DNA from: Siderastrea siderea
Lineage: Eukaryota; Cnidaria; Anthozoa; Scleractinia; Rhizangiidae
Length of the DNA stretch: 64,000 nucleotides
Direction of reading: 5' to 3'
Assembly: GCA_964030785.1 (NCBI GenBank)
Contig: OZ034979.1
Coordinates: 36,816,484-36,880,483, forward strand
Below, piece by piece: positions 51,923 to 59,992 of this stretch. Below the pieces are notes generated by a model, which had not been told where the DNA came from, did no database searches, and saw nothing but the letters and a program-made list of their open reading frames with translations. The translations under genes were made by a program, and so were the position numbers. The stretch's first letter is position 1. Each line of letters opens with the position of its first letter.

Positions 51923-52618
51923 ATGCCCCCAGACATTGACATGATCGGAGAACAAGATCTCGATGCCTTGGAACTGCAAGTGGGTTATGGCCATGTGGTG
52001 TACACCGGGGGAGCCAGAGGCACGGATGCACTCGTCGAAGAACTGGGTAAACATTTTGGGATGCAAGTCGAAGTCCTAGTCCCCCCGAACCATCCTCGAG
52101 CTACCTTCATCACCCCGTCGACCGTGGAAGTCTTGATGCTGGCCAACCCCCATCTTCACCAGGCAGCGGAGAAACTAGGCAAACAAATGCCCAGTCATTT
52201 TTACACCCTGCAATTGCTGCAACGCAATTATCAAATTGCCAAAAGAGCCCATACGATCTATGCCTTTGGCATCTTGGAACAGGATCATAAACGTGTGAAA
52301 GGAGGCACCGGTTGGACCGTGCAATTGGCTATGGATCAAGGCAAACCCGTCTATCTCTTTGACATCCCCAGTCAATCATGGTACCGCTCGGACCATTACT
52401 ACCAAGTCAACGAGAATGCCGCTACCCTGGTGACTGGCAGTCAATTTGTTCCTTGGGGACCTAAAAAGCCCACCCTTCATCAAAGCAGTGCTATCGTGGG
52501 ATCCAGGGATGTGGACGAGAAAACCCGAGCCGAAATTCAAGCCTTATTCAATCGCACGTTCTGTCTACCCGAGAACATTGATCAATTACGTATGGAACTG
52601 GAAGACTTTCATTTGTAA
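51923..52618 (+). CDS. SLOG-like Rossmann protein, apparently circularly permuted
   Basis: 231 residues. Residues about 24-40 read HVVYTGGARGTDALVEE, followed by VEVLVPPNHPRA and NYQIAKRAHTIYAFG. A phosphate-loop-like GGTGWTVQLAMDQGKPVYLFD comes next. These are the later strands and loops of SLOG (YspA/DprA/LOG-like) folds, which bind nucleotides or nucleic acid-derived ligands. The usual opening strand of that fold (IVGSRD) is not at the N-terminus but near the C-terminus (SSAIVGSRDVDEKTRAEIQALF, about 188-208). So the fold looks circularly permuted, or the C-terminal piece is the remnant of a second domain. In the host cell it could sense or degrade a nucleotide signal; this is inference. 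Confidence 0.65.
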   Translation: MPPDIDMIGEQDLDALELQVGYGHVVYTGGARGTDALVEELGKHFGMQVEVLVPPNHPRATFITPSTVEVLMLANPHLHQAAEKLGKQMPSHFYTLQLLQRNYQIAKRAHTIYAFGILEQDHKRVKGGTGWTVQLAMDQGKPVYLFDIPSQSWYRSDHYYQVNENAATLVTGSQFVPWGPKKPTLHQSSAIVGSRDVDEKTRAEIQALFNRTFCLPENIDQLRMELEDFHL

Positions 52619-52760
52619 TTGTACATAGCCATTTTTAGTTTTTTATTTTTGGAATTGTACATAGCCTTTTTTTTTAGTTTTTATTTTTTCCAATTGTACA
52701 TATCCATTTTTACTTTTTATTTTTTCAAACTGTAGATAGCTTTTTTCAATTGTAAATAGG
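52616..52760 (+). repeat. AATTGTACATAG repeat array in a 3' region
   Basis: Five diverging copies of AATTGTACATAGCC followed by T-rich TTTTTAGTTTTTTATTTTT lie at about 52618, 52653, 52692, 52728 and 52748, directly after the SLOG-like stop codon. Possibly an RNA 3'-end or stability element, or simple slippage expansion. Confidence 0.65.
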
Positions 52761-52919
52761 AGCGCCCCAACCCGCGTGACAAAGAACACAGACCACCATT
52801 TGTAAAAAAACATCAACTCTTTTTTAATTAAAAAACTGACAACACTGGTTTTGCACTATGGTCATAAATAAATGTCTCTTGACTCACAGTAGTCTTGACT
52901 CACAATAAAAACAAAATGT
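52761..52919. terminator. Convergent 3' region with AATAAA signals
   Basis: AATAAA occurs on the plus strand near 52866 and 52905, serving the SLOG-like gene. A TTAATTAAAAAACTG segment lies between. Direct repeat of CTTGACTCACA (52878 and 52892). Confidence 0.45.
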
Positions 52920-53462
52920 TCAAAGAAATAAAACACGTCGCACTTGATCCCGCATCATAGCCTGCTCTCTCCTTTCCCGCTCCGCCCGCCGCCGCTCCTC
53001 TCGCACCCGCTCCATGTCCCCAAAATACATTCTTATTCTTTGCCATGCGTGGCCCGCATGCACTCTTGGTAAATAATTTGCCAGATCATTGTCCATTTCC
53101 TGATAATGTTCCAGCGTCATCGGCCAGCGACATTCAAAACGGGACCGGATGCGGTGCTGGTCCACCCAAGGAATAATCTTGTACACCAGGGTGTGCAGCA
53201 AGGATTCCACGATTTCCGGATGTGGCCGGCCCTCTCGCTCTCCATTCTCTGTCCATACCATACAACGTAAAAATAATTCAAAAAACGCGACCACGCGCTG
53301 TCTGGTCAAGGGGCGCCAGGTTTCCTCTCGTCTCTCGTACATCGCTCGGGTCTGTCGTTCCACTCCTGTTTGCTCCCGTCCCGCTCTCCTCCTCAAGTAC
53401 TCTGGTCCCCCCACATTCATGTCGCTGGCTAGACAGCCCAAGGGTTTTCTTGTTTTCACCAT
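52920..53462 (-). CDS. Unknown Arg/Glu-rich accessory protein
   Basis: 180 residues from MVKTRKPLGC. This is the first ATG after the TATATA box at 53541-53546; the longer frame to 53561 begins upstream of that box. Central helical region with RQRVVAFFELFLRCMVW and LLHTLVYKIIPWVDQHRI, then a highly charged C-terminal helix (ERVREERRRAERERREQ). No recognised domain. It shares the G-tract palindrome plus TATA promoter layout with the gene at 38491-38901, so the two may be co-regulated. Confidence 0.55.
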   Translation of the reverse strand: MVKTRKPLGCLASDMNVGGPEYLRRRAGREQTGVERQTRAMYERREETWRPLTRQRVVAFFELFLRCMVWTENGEREGRPHPEIVESLLHTLVYKIIPWVDQHRIRSRFECRWPMTLEHYQEMDNDLANYLPRVHAGHAWQRIRMYFGDMERVREERRRAERERREQAMMRDQVRRVLFL

Positions 53463-53540
53463 TTTCTTCTCACACGACAAACATAAGTCACTCAGGACCG
53501 GCTCAAAGCTAAGAGTGACGTCCTGTGGCCTCGCTTGACT

Positions 53541-53546
53541 TATATA
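53541..53546 (-). promoter_or_regulatory. TATATA box of the 53.4-kb gene
   Basis: TATATAAG on the minus strand, about 80 bases before the ATG at 53462. Confidence 0.5.
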
Positions 53547-53558
53547 CCCTGATTCGCG

Positions 53559-53608
53559 CAATGCACCATGGTCTATCTAAGGAGGGGGGAGGGGGGTCCC
53601 CCCACCTC
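53559..53608 (-). promoter_or_regulatory. G/C-tract palindrome element, copy 2
   Basis: Reverse-strand copy of the element at 38385-38441: GGGGGGACCCCCC, a C-run, TAG and CCATGGTGCAT in the same order relative to the TATA box it faces. Located between two divergent genes, as is copy 1. Confidence 0.55.
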
Positions 53609-53680
53609 TTCCCCTCTCAAAGCATGATGGGTCTTTCTCTCATTGGCCCATTCCCTCCCACGTGACCCTTTTGTTTTCTC

Positions 53681-53688
53681 TATAAAAA
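53681..53688 (+). promoter_or_regulatory. TATA box of the 53.7-kb plus-strand unit
   Basis: TATAAAAA, 30 bases before the ATG at 53718. Confidence 0.65.
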
Positions 53689-53717
53689 ACCACTGTCCCA
53701 TTCCATCTTTCACACTC

Positions 53718-53915
53718 ATGGATGATCCAGTCCTCAGTCCAGAAGCCCAACAAGTGATTGATCGTCTACGAGCCTTGTTGTCTCGACTCGAAAAAGACTT
53801 GGAAGAGATCCGCTTCAAAGCTTCTTATTTTGAACTGCTTCGACTTCATAGTCAAAAACATCTCAGTCGGAACGAATTGTGTTTATTAACCTTGAAACAC
53901 TTCTACCAGTGGTGA
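53718..53915 (+). CDS. Small helical protein, paralogue 1 of 2 (65 aa)
   Basis: 65 residues from the first ATG after the TATA box. Pattern SPEAQQVIDRLRALLSRL, then FELLRLHSQKHLSRNE and LLTLKHF. Predicted as two or three helices. The next gene encodes a clear relative (SPEALQIIERL..I, FQELCRLRKEGIITPTEF). Its TGA is followed at once by the next ATG (TGAATG), which suggests coupled translation. Not recognised. Confidence 0.6.
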   Translation: MDDPVLSPEAQQVIDRLRALLSRLEKDLEEIRFKASYFELLRLHSQKHLSRNELCLLTLKHFYQW

Positions 53916-54137
53916 ATGGGCGACAAAGCCGACAAGATCAGTCCTGACAAGATCAGTCCTGAAGCCCTGCAAATCATAGAACGTTTGGGAGAGATCCGAA
54001 AACAAATCCTCGACCTGGTCCAACCCTTGCGTTACGAACTCACTTTTCAAGAACTGTGCCGACTCCGAAAAGAAGGGATCATCACCCCCACCGAGTTTCA
54101 ACTCTTGATCAATCCACTCTTTGATCCTTTCGCCTGA
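53916..54137 (+). CDS. Small helical protein, paralogue 2 of 2 (73 aa)
   Basis: 73 residues. Begins with a doubled short repeat (DKISPDKISPEA) and then aligns with the previous protein across its length. Its TGA overlaps the ATG of the RING gene (TGATG). Unknown function. The tandem paralogy and coupled starts suggest that the three products are made together. Confidence 0.6.
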   Translation: MGDKADKISPDKISPEALQIIERLGEIRKQILDLVQPLRYELTFQELCRLRKEGIITPTEFQLLINPLFDPFA

Positions 54138-54532
54138 TGGCTCAACCCAACCCATGTGTGATCTGTTTGACACCTCTCGCCAATTATACCACGTTGAGGT
54201 GTTGTGGTCAACCTTGTCATGTCGCCTGTGCCAACAAATGTCAACAGAATGGTCAGACCCCCCTATGCCCTAGCTGCCACGTTCCTCTTGTCGTCCTTGA
54301 AGTTCTCCATGAAGACTGGAAAGAAGACCCGGAGTTTGTCCAGCATGTCAAGGACGATTGGAAAAACAATCCTATATGGTATGGCATTTGTTATGACAAC
54401 GAGCACGGCCTGGAAGGATTCTGGGGAGAACTCCGAGATCCCTATGAGGGTAACCGCAAAACCCTCTACTTTCTGGGTCGCACCAAAAGCCTAGCCATTG
54501 GACGCATGAAAACCTGTATCAGCTTCTCGTAA
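54137..54532 (+). CDS. RING-finger protein (probable E3 ubiquitin ligase)
   Basis: 131 residues. The N-terminal RING-type pattern is C7-V-I-C10, CC at 22-23, H28, C31, C35, then CPSC (residues 44-47), including the usual L-R-C-C-G and C-P-S-C surroundings. The C-terminal 80 residues (WKEDPEFVQHVKDDW, NNPIWYGICYDNE, GRTKSLAIGRM) are not recognised and may choose the substrate. RING proteins in large DNA viruses commonly redirect host ubiquitination; that role here is inference. Poly(A) signal at 54591-54596. Confidence 0.75.
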   Translation: MAQPNPCVICLTPLANYTTLRCCGQPCHVACANKCQQNGQTPLCPSCHVPLVVLEVLHEDWKEDPEFVQHVKDDWKNNPIWYGICYDNEHGLEGFWGELRDPYEGNRKTLYFLGRTKSLAIGRMKTCISFS

Positions 54533-54590
54533 AAACCCATGTTTGGGCTCGTTTTTTTTTTCACTTGTTGTCAAACAATCAGGAAGGACC

Positions 54591-54596
54591 AATAAA
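54591..54596 (+). terminator. Poly(A) signal of the tricistronic unit
   Basis: AATAAA 59 bases after the RING stop. Confidence 0.6.
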
Positions 54597-54627
54597 AGAT
54601 ATTCCATGACAGTTTGTTGTTGTGATC

Positions 54628-54633
54628 TTTATT
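54628..54633 (-). terminator. Poly(A) signal of penton paralogue 3
   Basis: AATAAA on the minus strand, 15 bases after the stop at 54648. Together with 54591-54596 it forms a compact convergent 3' region. Confidence 0.6.
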
Positions 54634-54647
54634 GATTCTCTACATAA

Positions 54648-55700
54648 TCATGTTCGTTGACTTTTTTTGGAAAGTTCAAGGGTAATGATAGTTCTGCCTT
54701 GTTTGAAAGGAGCCGGCTGCCCATCAGCTGTTTGAATATCCATGGCAATGCTGTCAAAGATGGTTTTGCCAAGAGGAAAATACATCCGTTGCTTGGTATC
54801 AAACTGATGATCGGTATTACCGGCATCCAAGGTACGTAAAAACCCTTTTTCTTGATTTCCCACAATGCTCTGTGACACCAGATCCGTGTAAATCATCAAT
54901 TGTTGTTGCCCTTGTTGGGGTTTGACCGTTTGGGTGGTGGGAAATACTTGTCGACTGAGATTCGGACCCAAGAACAAATAATAATTGAAATCGGGGTGGG
55001 TAAAACTGACGGACACAATGCCATACGGTGGATATTTGTTGGCAGGACCGCGGGTGGGTGTCCATTTGTGTCGATCGTCATAATCCACGATATTTTTCAC
55101 CAGATAATTTTTTTCTTCCACAATTTGTTGCGTTGGCGATCCATCTTTCACCAGTCCCATCAGTTGAGCGAATTTCCATTCCATTTCAAATTGCATGTTG
55201 GCTGGAATGAGTACATACAAGGAATCTAATTCGGGGGCAATGCCGGCATTGGTGATTTTCACGTAGGGTTGAGCCAGGTTGAGAGCGGCTAGTTGTTGTC
55301 GTTTCGCTTGATCGTCCACGTCCATTTTGACTATATCCATCATGACTTCCATGTGTTGTTTTTCCATTTCGTACGCGATGGCAATCCATGCTTCTTTCAA
55401 ATTGTAGTAATACCCTGGCGGTAAATGGATTTGTTTGGTGACTTGAATGGGAGCCGTTCCATCCGCACGTTTTGGTATGTATCTGATATCTGTTTTCATC
55501 CAATGTTTTTGACTATCTTCTTGCGTCCAATTCTGTTTGGTTTGATCTTCCAATTGTTGATTAAACCCCGGATGTGAAATATGAACCAAGGCCGCTTCCC
55601 AATCATCTTCCACCAAATAATGGGAATGAGGAAGTCGAGCCGTAAATTTTTGTCCCGTGCCTTGTGCTTGATCACTGATCAGGGTGATGTAAAAACTCAT
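54648..55700 (-). CDS. Penton/minor-capsid-like protein, paralogue 3
   Basis: 350 residues. Same length and opening (MSFYITLISDQA) as paralogues 1 and 2, then FTARLPHSHYLVEDDWEAALVHISHP. It shares the later landmarks FLGPNLSRQ, MIYTDLVSQSIVGNQ and GRTIITLELSK, but the middle is strongly diverged (long Gln-rich and helical stretch, VMMDIVKMDVDDQAKRQQ). It lies alone next to the right TIR with its own TATA box (55729-55736). A more distant member of the family, perhaps a spike or receptor-binding variant (inference). Confidence 0.65.
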   Translation of the reverse strand: MSFYITLISDQAQGTGQKFTARLPHSHYLVEDDWEAALVHISHPGFNQQLEDQTKQNWTQEDSQKHWMKTDIRYIPKRADGTAPIQVTKQIHLPPGYYYNLKEAWIAIAYEMEKQHMEVMMDIVKMDVDDQAKRQQLAALNLAQPYVKITNAGIAPELDSLYVLIPANMQFEMEWKFAQLMGLVKDGSPTQQIVEEKNYLVKNIVDYDDRHKWTPTRGPANKYPPYGIVSVSFTHPDFNYYLFLGPNLSRQVFPTTQTVKPQQGQQQLMIYTDLVSQSIVGNQEKGFLRTLDAGNTDHQFDTKQRMYFPLGKTIFDSIAMDIQTADGQPAPFKQGRTIITLELSKKSQRT

Positions 55701-55728
55701 GGTGACAATCCTAACTCCTCTGGTTACC

Positions 55729-55736
55729 TTTTTATA
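55729..55736 (-). promoter_or_regulatory. TATA box of penton paralogue 3
   Basis: TATAAAAA, 29 bases before the ATG at 55700, directly inside the right TIR. Confidence 0.65.
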
Positions 55737-55739
55737 CCT

Positions 55740-55990
55740 ACCCCCGCTGCTCCAATTGGACTTTGGACTTTGAGCCCGCGTTTCTCAGCGGTTTTGCTTC
55801 CTCCTGAGCCCACGATAGATTTTTCCCACTAGTCAGCGGTTTCCCATTCGAAAACACGTCACTTCCGGTTGCATGAGCCCGCGATCCCTTTTTTCCCACT
55901 GGTCAGCGGTTTCCCATCCCACTTCCGGTCATGACGTCACTCGACCAATCAGAAGCCTCCATTTGGGCCATACGGGCCCACATTACTACT
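55740..55990 (-). repeat. Right terminal inverted repeat (251 bp)
   Basis: Reverse complement of 32824-33074 with one mismatch. Ends ATTACTACT at 55990. Confidence 0.97.
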
Positions 55991-55996
55991 CATAAA
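55991..55996 (+). repeat. Target site duplication, right (CATAAA)
   Basis: Identical to 32818-32823. Confidence 0.95.
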
Positions 55997-56033
55997 CTGT
56001 GCAAAAAAACTTCTGTATTAGGAAGCACCGTCA
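55997..56033. mobile_element. Right part of the MITE split by the Polinton
   Basis: Continuation of the element at 32450-32823, ending GCACCGTCA before TTAA (56034-56037). Removing the Polinton and one CATAAA gives a MITE of about 411 bp. Confidence 0.65.
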
Positions 56034-56237
56034 TTAATTTTAGAACTGGCTCGAGCTAATCCAGTAGGTGAATGACTTAAGGGTGGATTATACTTTAAAA
56101 TCGTATGTTTTCCTAACGTTTTGGCTGTCTCTCTTAATTATCTCCTAGAGGTTTCCTTCAGTCCAGAAATGCCTTGATAGGCGTGTAGTGCGAGCTCCCA
56201 TAAATCACTAAGAATTTTTGCGCAATTTTTAATGCAT

Positions 56238-56238
56238 G

Positions 56239-56274
<36 letters not shown>
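56238..56274. repeat. (CA)n microsatellite
   Basis: About 18 CA units. Confidence 0.95.
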
Positions 56275-56278
<4 letters not shown>

Positions 56279-57779
56279 AAAAAAAAGAAAGAAAAGTAAA
56301 CGGGGAGGGGAGGAGGAGGTATTGATGAATTGTAGGAAAATTGCAAATTATATAGACGGTGGTAAAATTAAATATAATTTCCCCTTAAACAAGCATCTTT
56401 TTATTTACTTCCAAACAATTTGGCAGCATCGACTCCAATCGATTGGAGCGTCGCAAAATCATGAAATTAAGACGTCGCTGATGCAAATTGCAAGTGCAGC
56501 TTATACGTGACTTCACAAAACGTGTCATTCTGTGGTACAAAAAACAAAACTTTTTTCTTAAACAGGGTTTGCAAGAACCAAAACGGGAATTTCCACAGTC
56601 TGGAACTGAATTCCTTCGAAGGTGTAGTCTTGTGTTTTTGCTTCTCTTGTATGTGTCTGCCAGCCTTTTGAATCGAAAAAAGTAAAACTTAAATCCGTGA
56701 TTTTCATTTCAACTCTTTTCGTTCGTTATCTGCTTATAACGCCTTGTCGGCGCCTTTGTGTTAAACCTAATAACTTAAAGTTAAAAAATTCTCGTTATCA
56801 AATTCTGTATTTTTAACCTCTGAAACGTTTTCACCTTTAACGGCTGTATTGTTGAAATGCGGTTTGATTTTATCATTTATTTACAATAACCACTCCAAGG
56901 AGGCACGAATTTACTTATCACCCAAAACATTTCCACCGCTTTCCCAGAAGTCACGTAAATTTAATTTAAAAACCTCTGGTCTAATTCACGTAGTTTTTTA
57001 CGGTGCATATACTAACAAACTGTATCATGCAGTCTGTCGTTAAAAGGAGACAGATTTACGTGGATTAGTTTGGTCGAAACAAGAAGTTTTTGTCAGCCCC
57101 GATAAGGAAATTGTACTAAATGCTTTTTAGTGCAACACATAGCTTGTCAACCGCAATAAGACCAGAAAACCTTCCATATACTTTTATCCAAAACATTCTC
57201 AGCTTTATTTGGACAGAGACGTTCCTAAAACCATACAATGTCCAACGGCGCGTCCTCTTAAACGCCGTATAAGGGAGTACCCCCCCCCCTTCCCGGGGGC
57301 GCACAATTGACAATGTCTTGGTCACAAACACTAATCGGCTTTCAAGCTACACGCACATAGGTGAAAATCAGATGGACGTTTCTTGATAGCGAAAAAGAAC
57401 CAAACACCAACTACAAATTAAAGGTGCGTATGGCAACATGTGATTTGTTTTCCTTTGCAGGCTCTCTTCTCGCGTGACTCGCGTTTATCGACTAGCTCGC
57501 GAGAGAAGCAAGTCGGGGAGGATACAAGTGGGCGCTGCCACAGCCTGTCGTTTTCAGTACAATCTCCATTTTGCATTGCTTGGTTACGTAAGTGTTCAGA
57601 ACAGAAATGACCTTGGATCCAACAAAATATAATGCAACAGCAACTAAGACTGATTAAGAAGGATTTTAAAATACGTCAAATACTGTGGTATTTGCACCGA
57701 AAAATTTCTTTTCTGTTGCGGGAAATTCCTAATTGACTCCATGAGAACTCCACAATGGCTACATACGTGAGTTTGTTTG

Positions 57780-59010
57780 CTTGTTGCCTACAAATAGCCG
57801 ATACTTATAACTAATAACAGACGAATGCCGAGGCTATATAAATTCAGTTTTCCTCTTTGTTTCCTAGCTGGTCTAATTCATTTTGCTGATGCCCTTACCT
57901 ATATTTTTATGTTTGTTTTTGCCACTGCACAAACTATCGATGTAGCTTTGTTTGCCTGCAGCTGTAGTTGTCACATACTGAATAATAGGAATCAGTAAAC
58001 TTTTCAAGTAATAATTTTTTTGATCACGCTTTTCTTTTCTTCTACCGTCTTGTGTACTTGAATAAAGGGACACAATTGTCGACAAGAAGAGAACAAAAGT
58101 CAAGATAACTTCAAGTGCGCTTTCACTCATTTGTTGTGTCTTTCGGGTCCAAGATATTTTATTTTACGAAGTAGTGTTCTCTTTCTACGCGAAGTAACTT
58201 TACGGCTTTAACCCCCGAGTTTTAATTGCTTTCACATAGAGAAAAATTCCAATGCTTGTTAGTCATATATAGTTAATATGCATTCTGTTGTAAAGATCTC
58301 TCAAAAGATTCAAGTTTCACCACTTCGAAAATTATCACACAACACCCTCTGAGTCCAAAAAGTCATGTCTACCTACGTACATCCACACCGAAACATATAT
58401 CACTCGCAGCTGAATGAAGAACTCTCAAAACACAACCAATAGAACATAAGAGAAAGAACATTTTTGACTGAATTAAGAGCAGTTCTTATAACTCGAAAGA
58501 CAAAAAACGGGAACTAGCATGCTTTGCTGGCATTGTTTTAGGGGTGTTCACTTGAAATCGTTTAATTTATTATAAGTGATGATTTCCTTTATTACACGCG
58601 TTAAGTAGCTCACCGTGTAACAACAGCAACGAAATTTTACTAACCTTGCGGTTGTTGATTCAAGACGGTCGCTTCGGAAGCCACAAGCAGGAAATATGAG
58701 CAAAAAGTGAACGAAGCAGGAAGTGCTAGCATAGCACTCGAGGTTTTCATTTTGAAACGTAGGTAAAATGCAACGTTGTTTTAAGGTTTCATGTTGGTAT
58801 AAACAAGCCAAGTGTCTGTTGCAGGAGTAGGTCTTCTCGCCTCGAGCTTCGACACCAAAACTGATTCGTTTACACTGTTACCAGGGACTTGATTGCAGTG
58901 ATTGTTTGATCGACAATGTACCTTAGTTATGGTCCATCTGTCTCATGTCATTATGAGATATATAAAGAGCATGGTTTCCTTGTAATTGGGTCTGTGAGCT
59001 CTTAATCACA
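57780..59010. repeat. Duplicated block, copy C
   Basis: Third copy of the unit at 361-1530 and 5600-6860, same orientation. Confidence 0.65.
58645..58750 (-). CDS. Signal-peptide first exon, copy C
   Basis: About 35 codons from an ATG at 58750 (MKTSSAMLALPASF, hydrophobic core, VASEATV), ending CAAG before GTTAGT. Intact initiator and donor, like copy A. Mature-protein exons not identified. Confidence 0.5.
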
Positions 59011-59817
59011 AGAGTAGACCTCGAAGAGAGCCCCGTGTTAAGTGATAACTTATTCTAGAATAATCGATATTTCCTGAATGAGTCTGGCTACGTCAATTGC
59101 AACATATGTTGTTAGTTTAACTTACACGAGTTCGCTCCTTGGTTAATAAAGACAGTCATCTCTTGCTTGATATTACTCAATTATTTACTAGAGTACTATC
59201 GTAAGCAAAAATGTTCACTTTTTGCTATCAATAAAAAAGTCATGCAGTCAGATATTTTATGATCTCGGCTGACCTGAAATCCCTTGAGCTACTCAGATTT
59301 CTCAGCTTCCAGATAAAAAAGCTAACCCTCTTATATCTTAACATTTTGAATTGCAGACACACTTGTCATGAATTAGTGTAACATGTCGTTAGGGTTTAGT
59401 CAAGTTCCGTTATGAAAATCAATGGTAGTATAATAGACTTCTACCTCCAGGGAAATAATTAATTTTGCGTCTTCAGGCCTGGAACTTCGACGTATAACTT
59501 TTTTTATTTTCTGTGAAACGTCTTATGGTAGTACTATGCTGTACCGGCTGCAAGAGGAGAATTAACTGAAAAAAGCTAACATGTTTTTTCACTCGATTCA
59601 GTGGCAGACAACTTTGATAAGTAGGAGCCATCCGGCTCCATATCTTATCATTTTATTTGATTTAAATGGTCCGACTAACTTGGTTATCGATCTGATTTCC
59701 GACCGGAAAATCCGGGAGATAAAGAACTTGTCATTGCTTTTCAGCTCCTATCAAGCAAGATGGCTTAAGCACAAATTTGACGAATTTGTAACCTCTCCAG
59801 TTAGAAACGCCTTGCTT

Positions 59818-59992
59818 AGTACAGCATAATAACCAAGAAAGGACTGTTCAGTAGCTTTCATTTAAATGGACATGTCTTGCATTTCATCCACAGACTCAAA
59901 TTTAAGTTAGAATCACCTTGTACAGCGTAATACACAGCCCCACACTGAAAATACTGCTCAGTAGTTTTCATTTGAATGGTCACACTTAAGTG
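59818..59992. repeat. Tandem repeat array, left part
   Basis: Two imperfect copies of a unit of about 100 bp (CAGCATAATAA...TGCTCAGTAGCTTTCATTTGAATG...GGATTTCATCCACAGACTC). Interrupted by the foldback element that follows and continued at 61600. A single related unit lies at about 8580-8680. Confidence 0.7.

Larger units (their letters stand above)
32824..55990. mobile_element. Complete Polinton/Maverick (adintovirus-like) element, 23,167 bp
   Basis: Bounded by 251-bp terminal inverted repeats beginning AGTAGTAATG and ending CATTACTACT, with CATAAA duplicated outside. Inside are all the genes of a virus-like Polinton: protein-primed PolB, RVE integrase, packaging ATPase, adenain-type protease, double jelly-roll capsid protein and penton-like proteins, plus accessory genes. 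Near-identical TIRs, a perfect target duplication and open structural frames indicate a fairly recent insertion. The only clear lesion is a single stop within PolB. It is both a transposon and a probable endogenous virus. Confidence 0.97.
56110..59990. repeat. Long duplicated block, right copy (contains copy C)
   Basis: Collinear with 2380-8680 but shorter. Shared landmarks include CCTAACGTTTTGGC, the GTGTAGTGCGAGCTCCC segment, CTTGTCGGCGCCTTTG, the signal-peptide exon, and a plus-strand frame starting at 59581 that matches 7859-8140. Confidence 0.6.
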
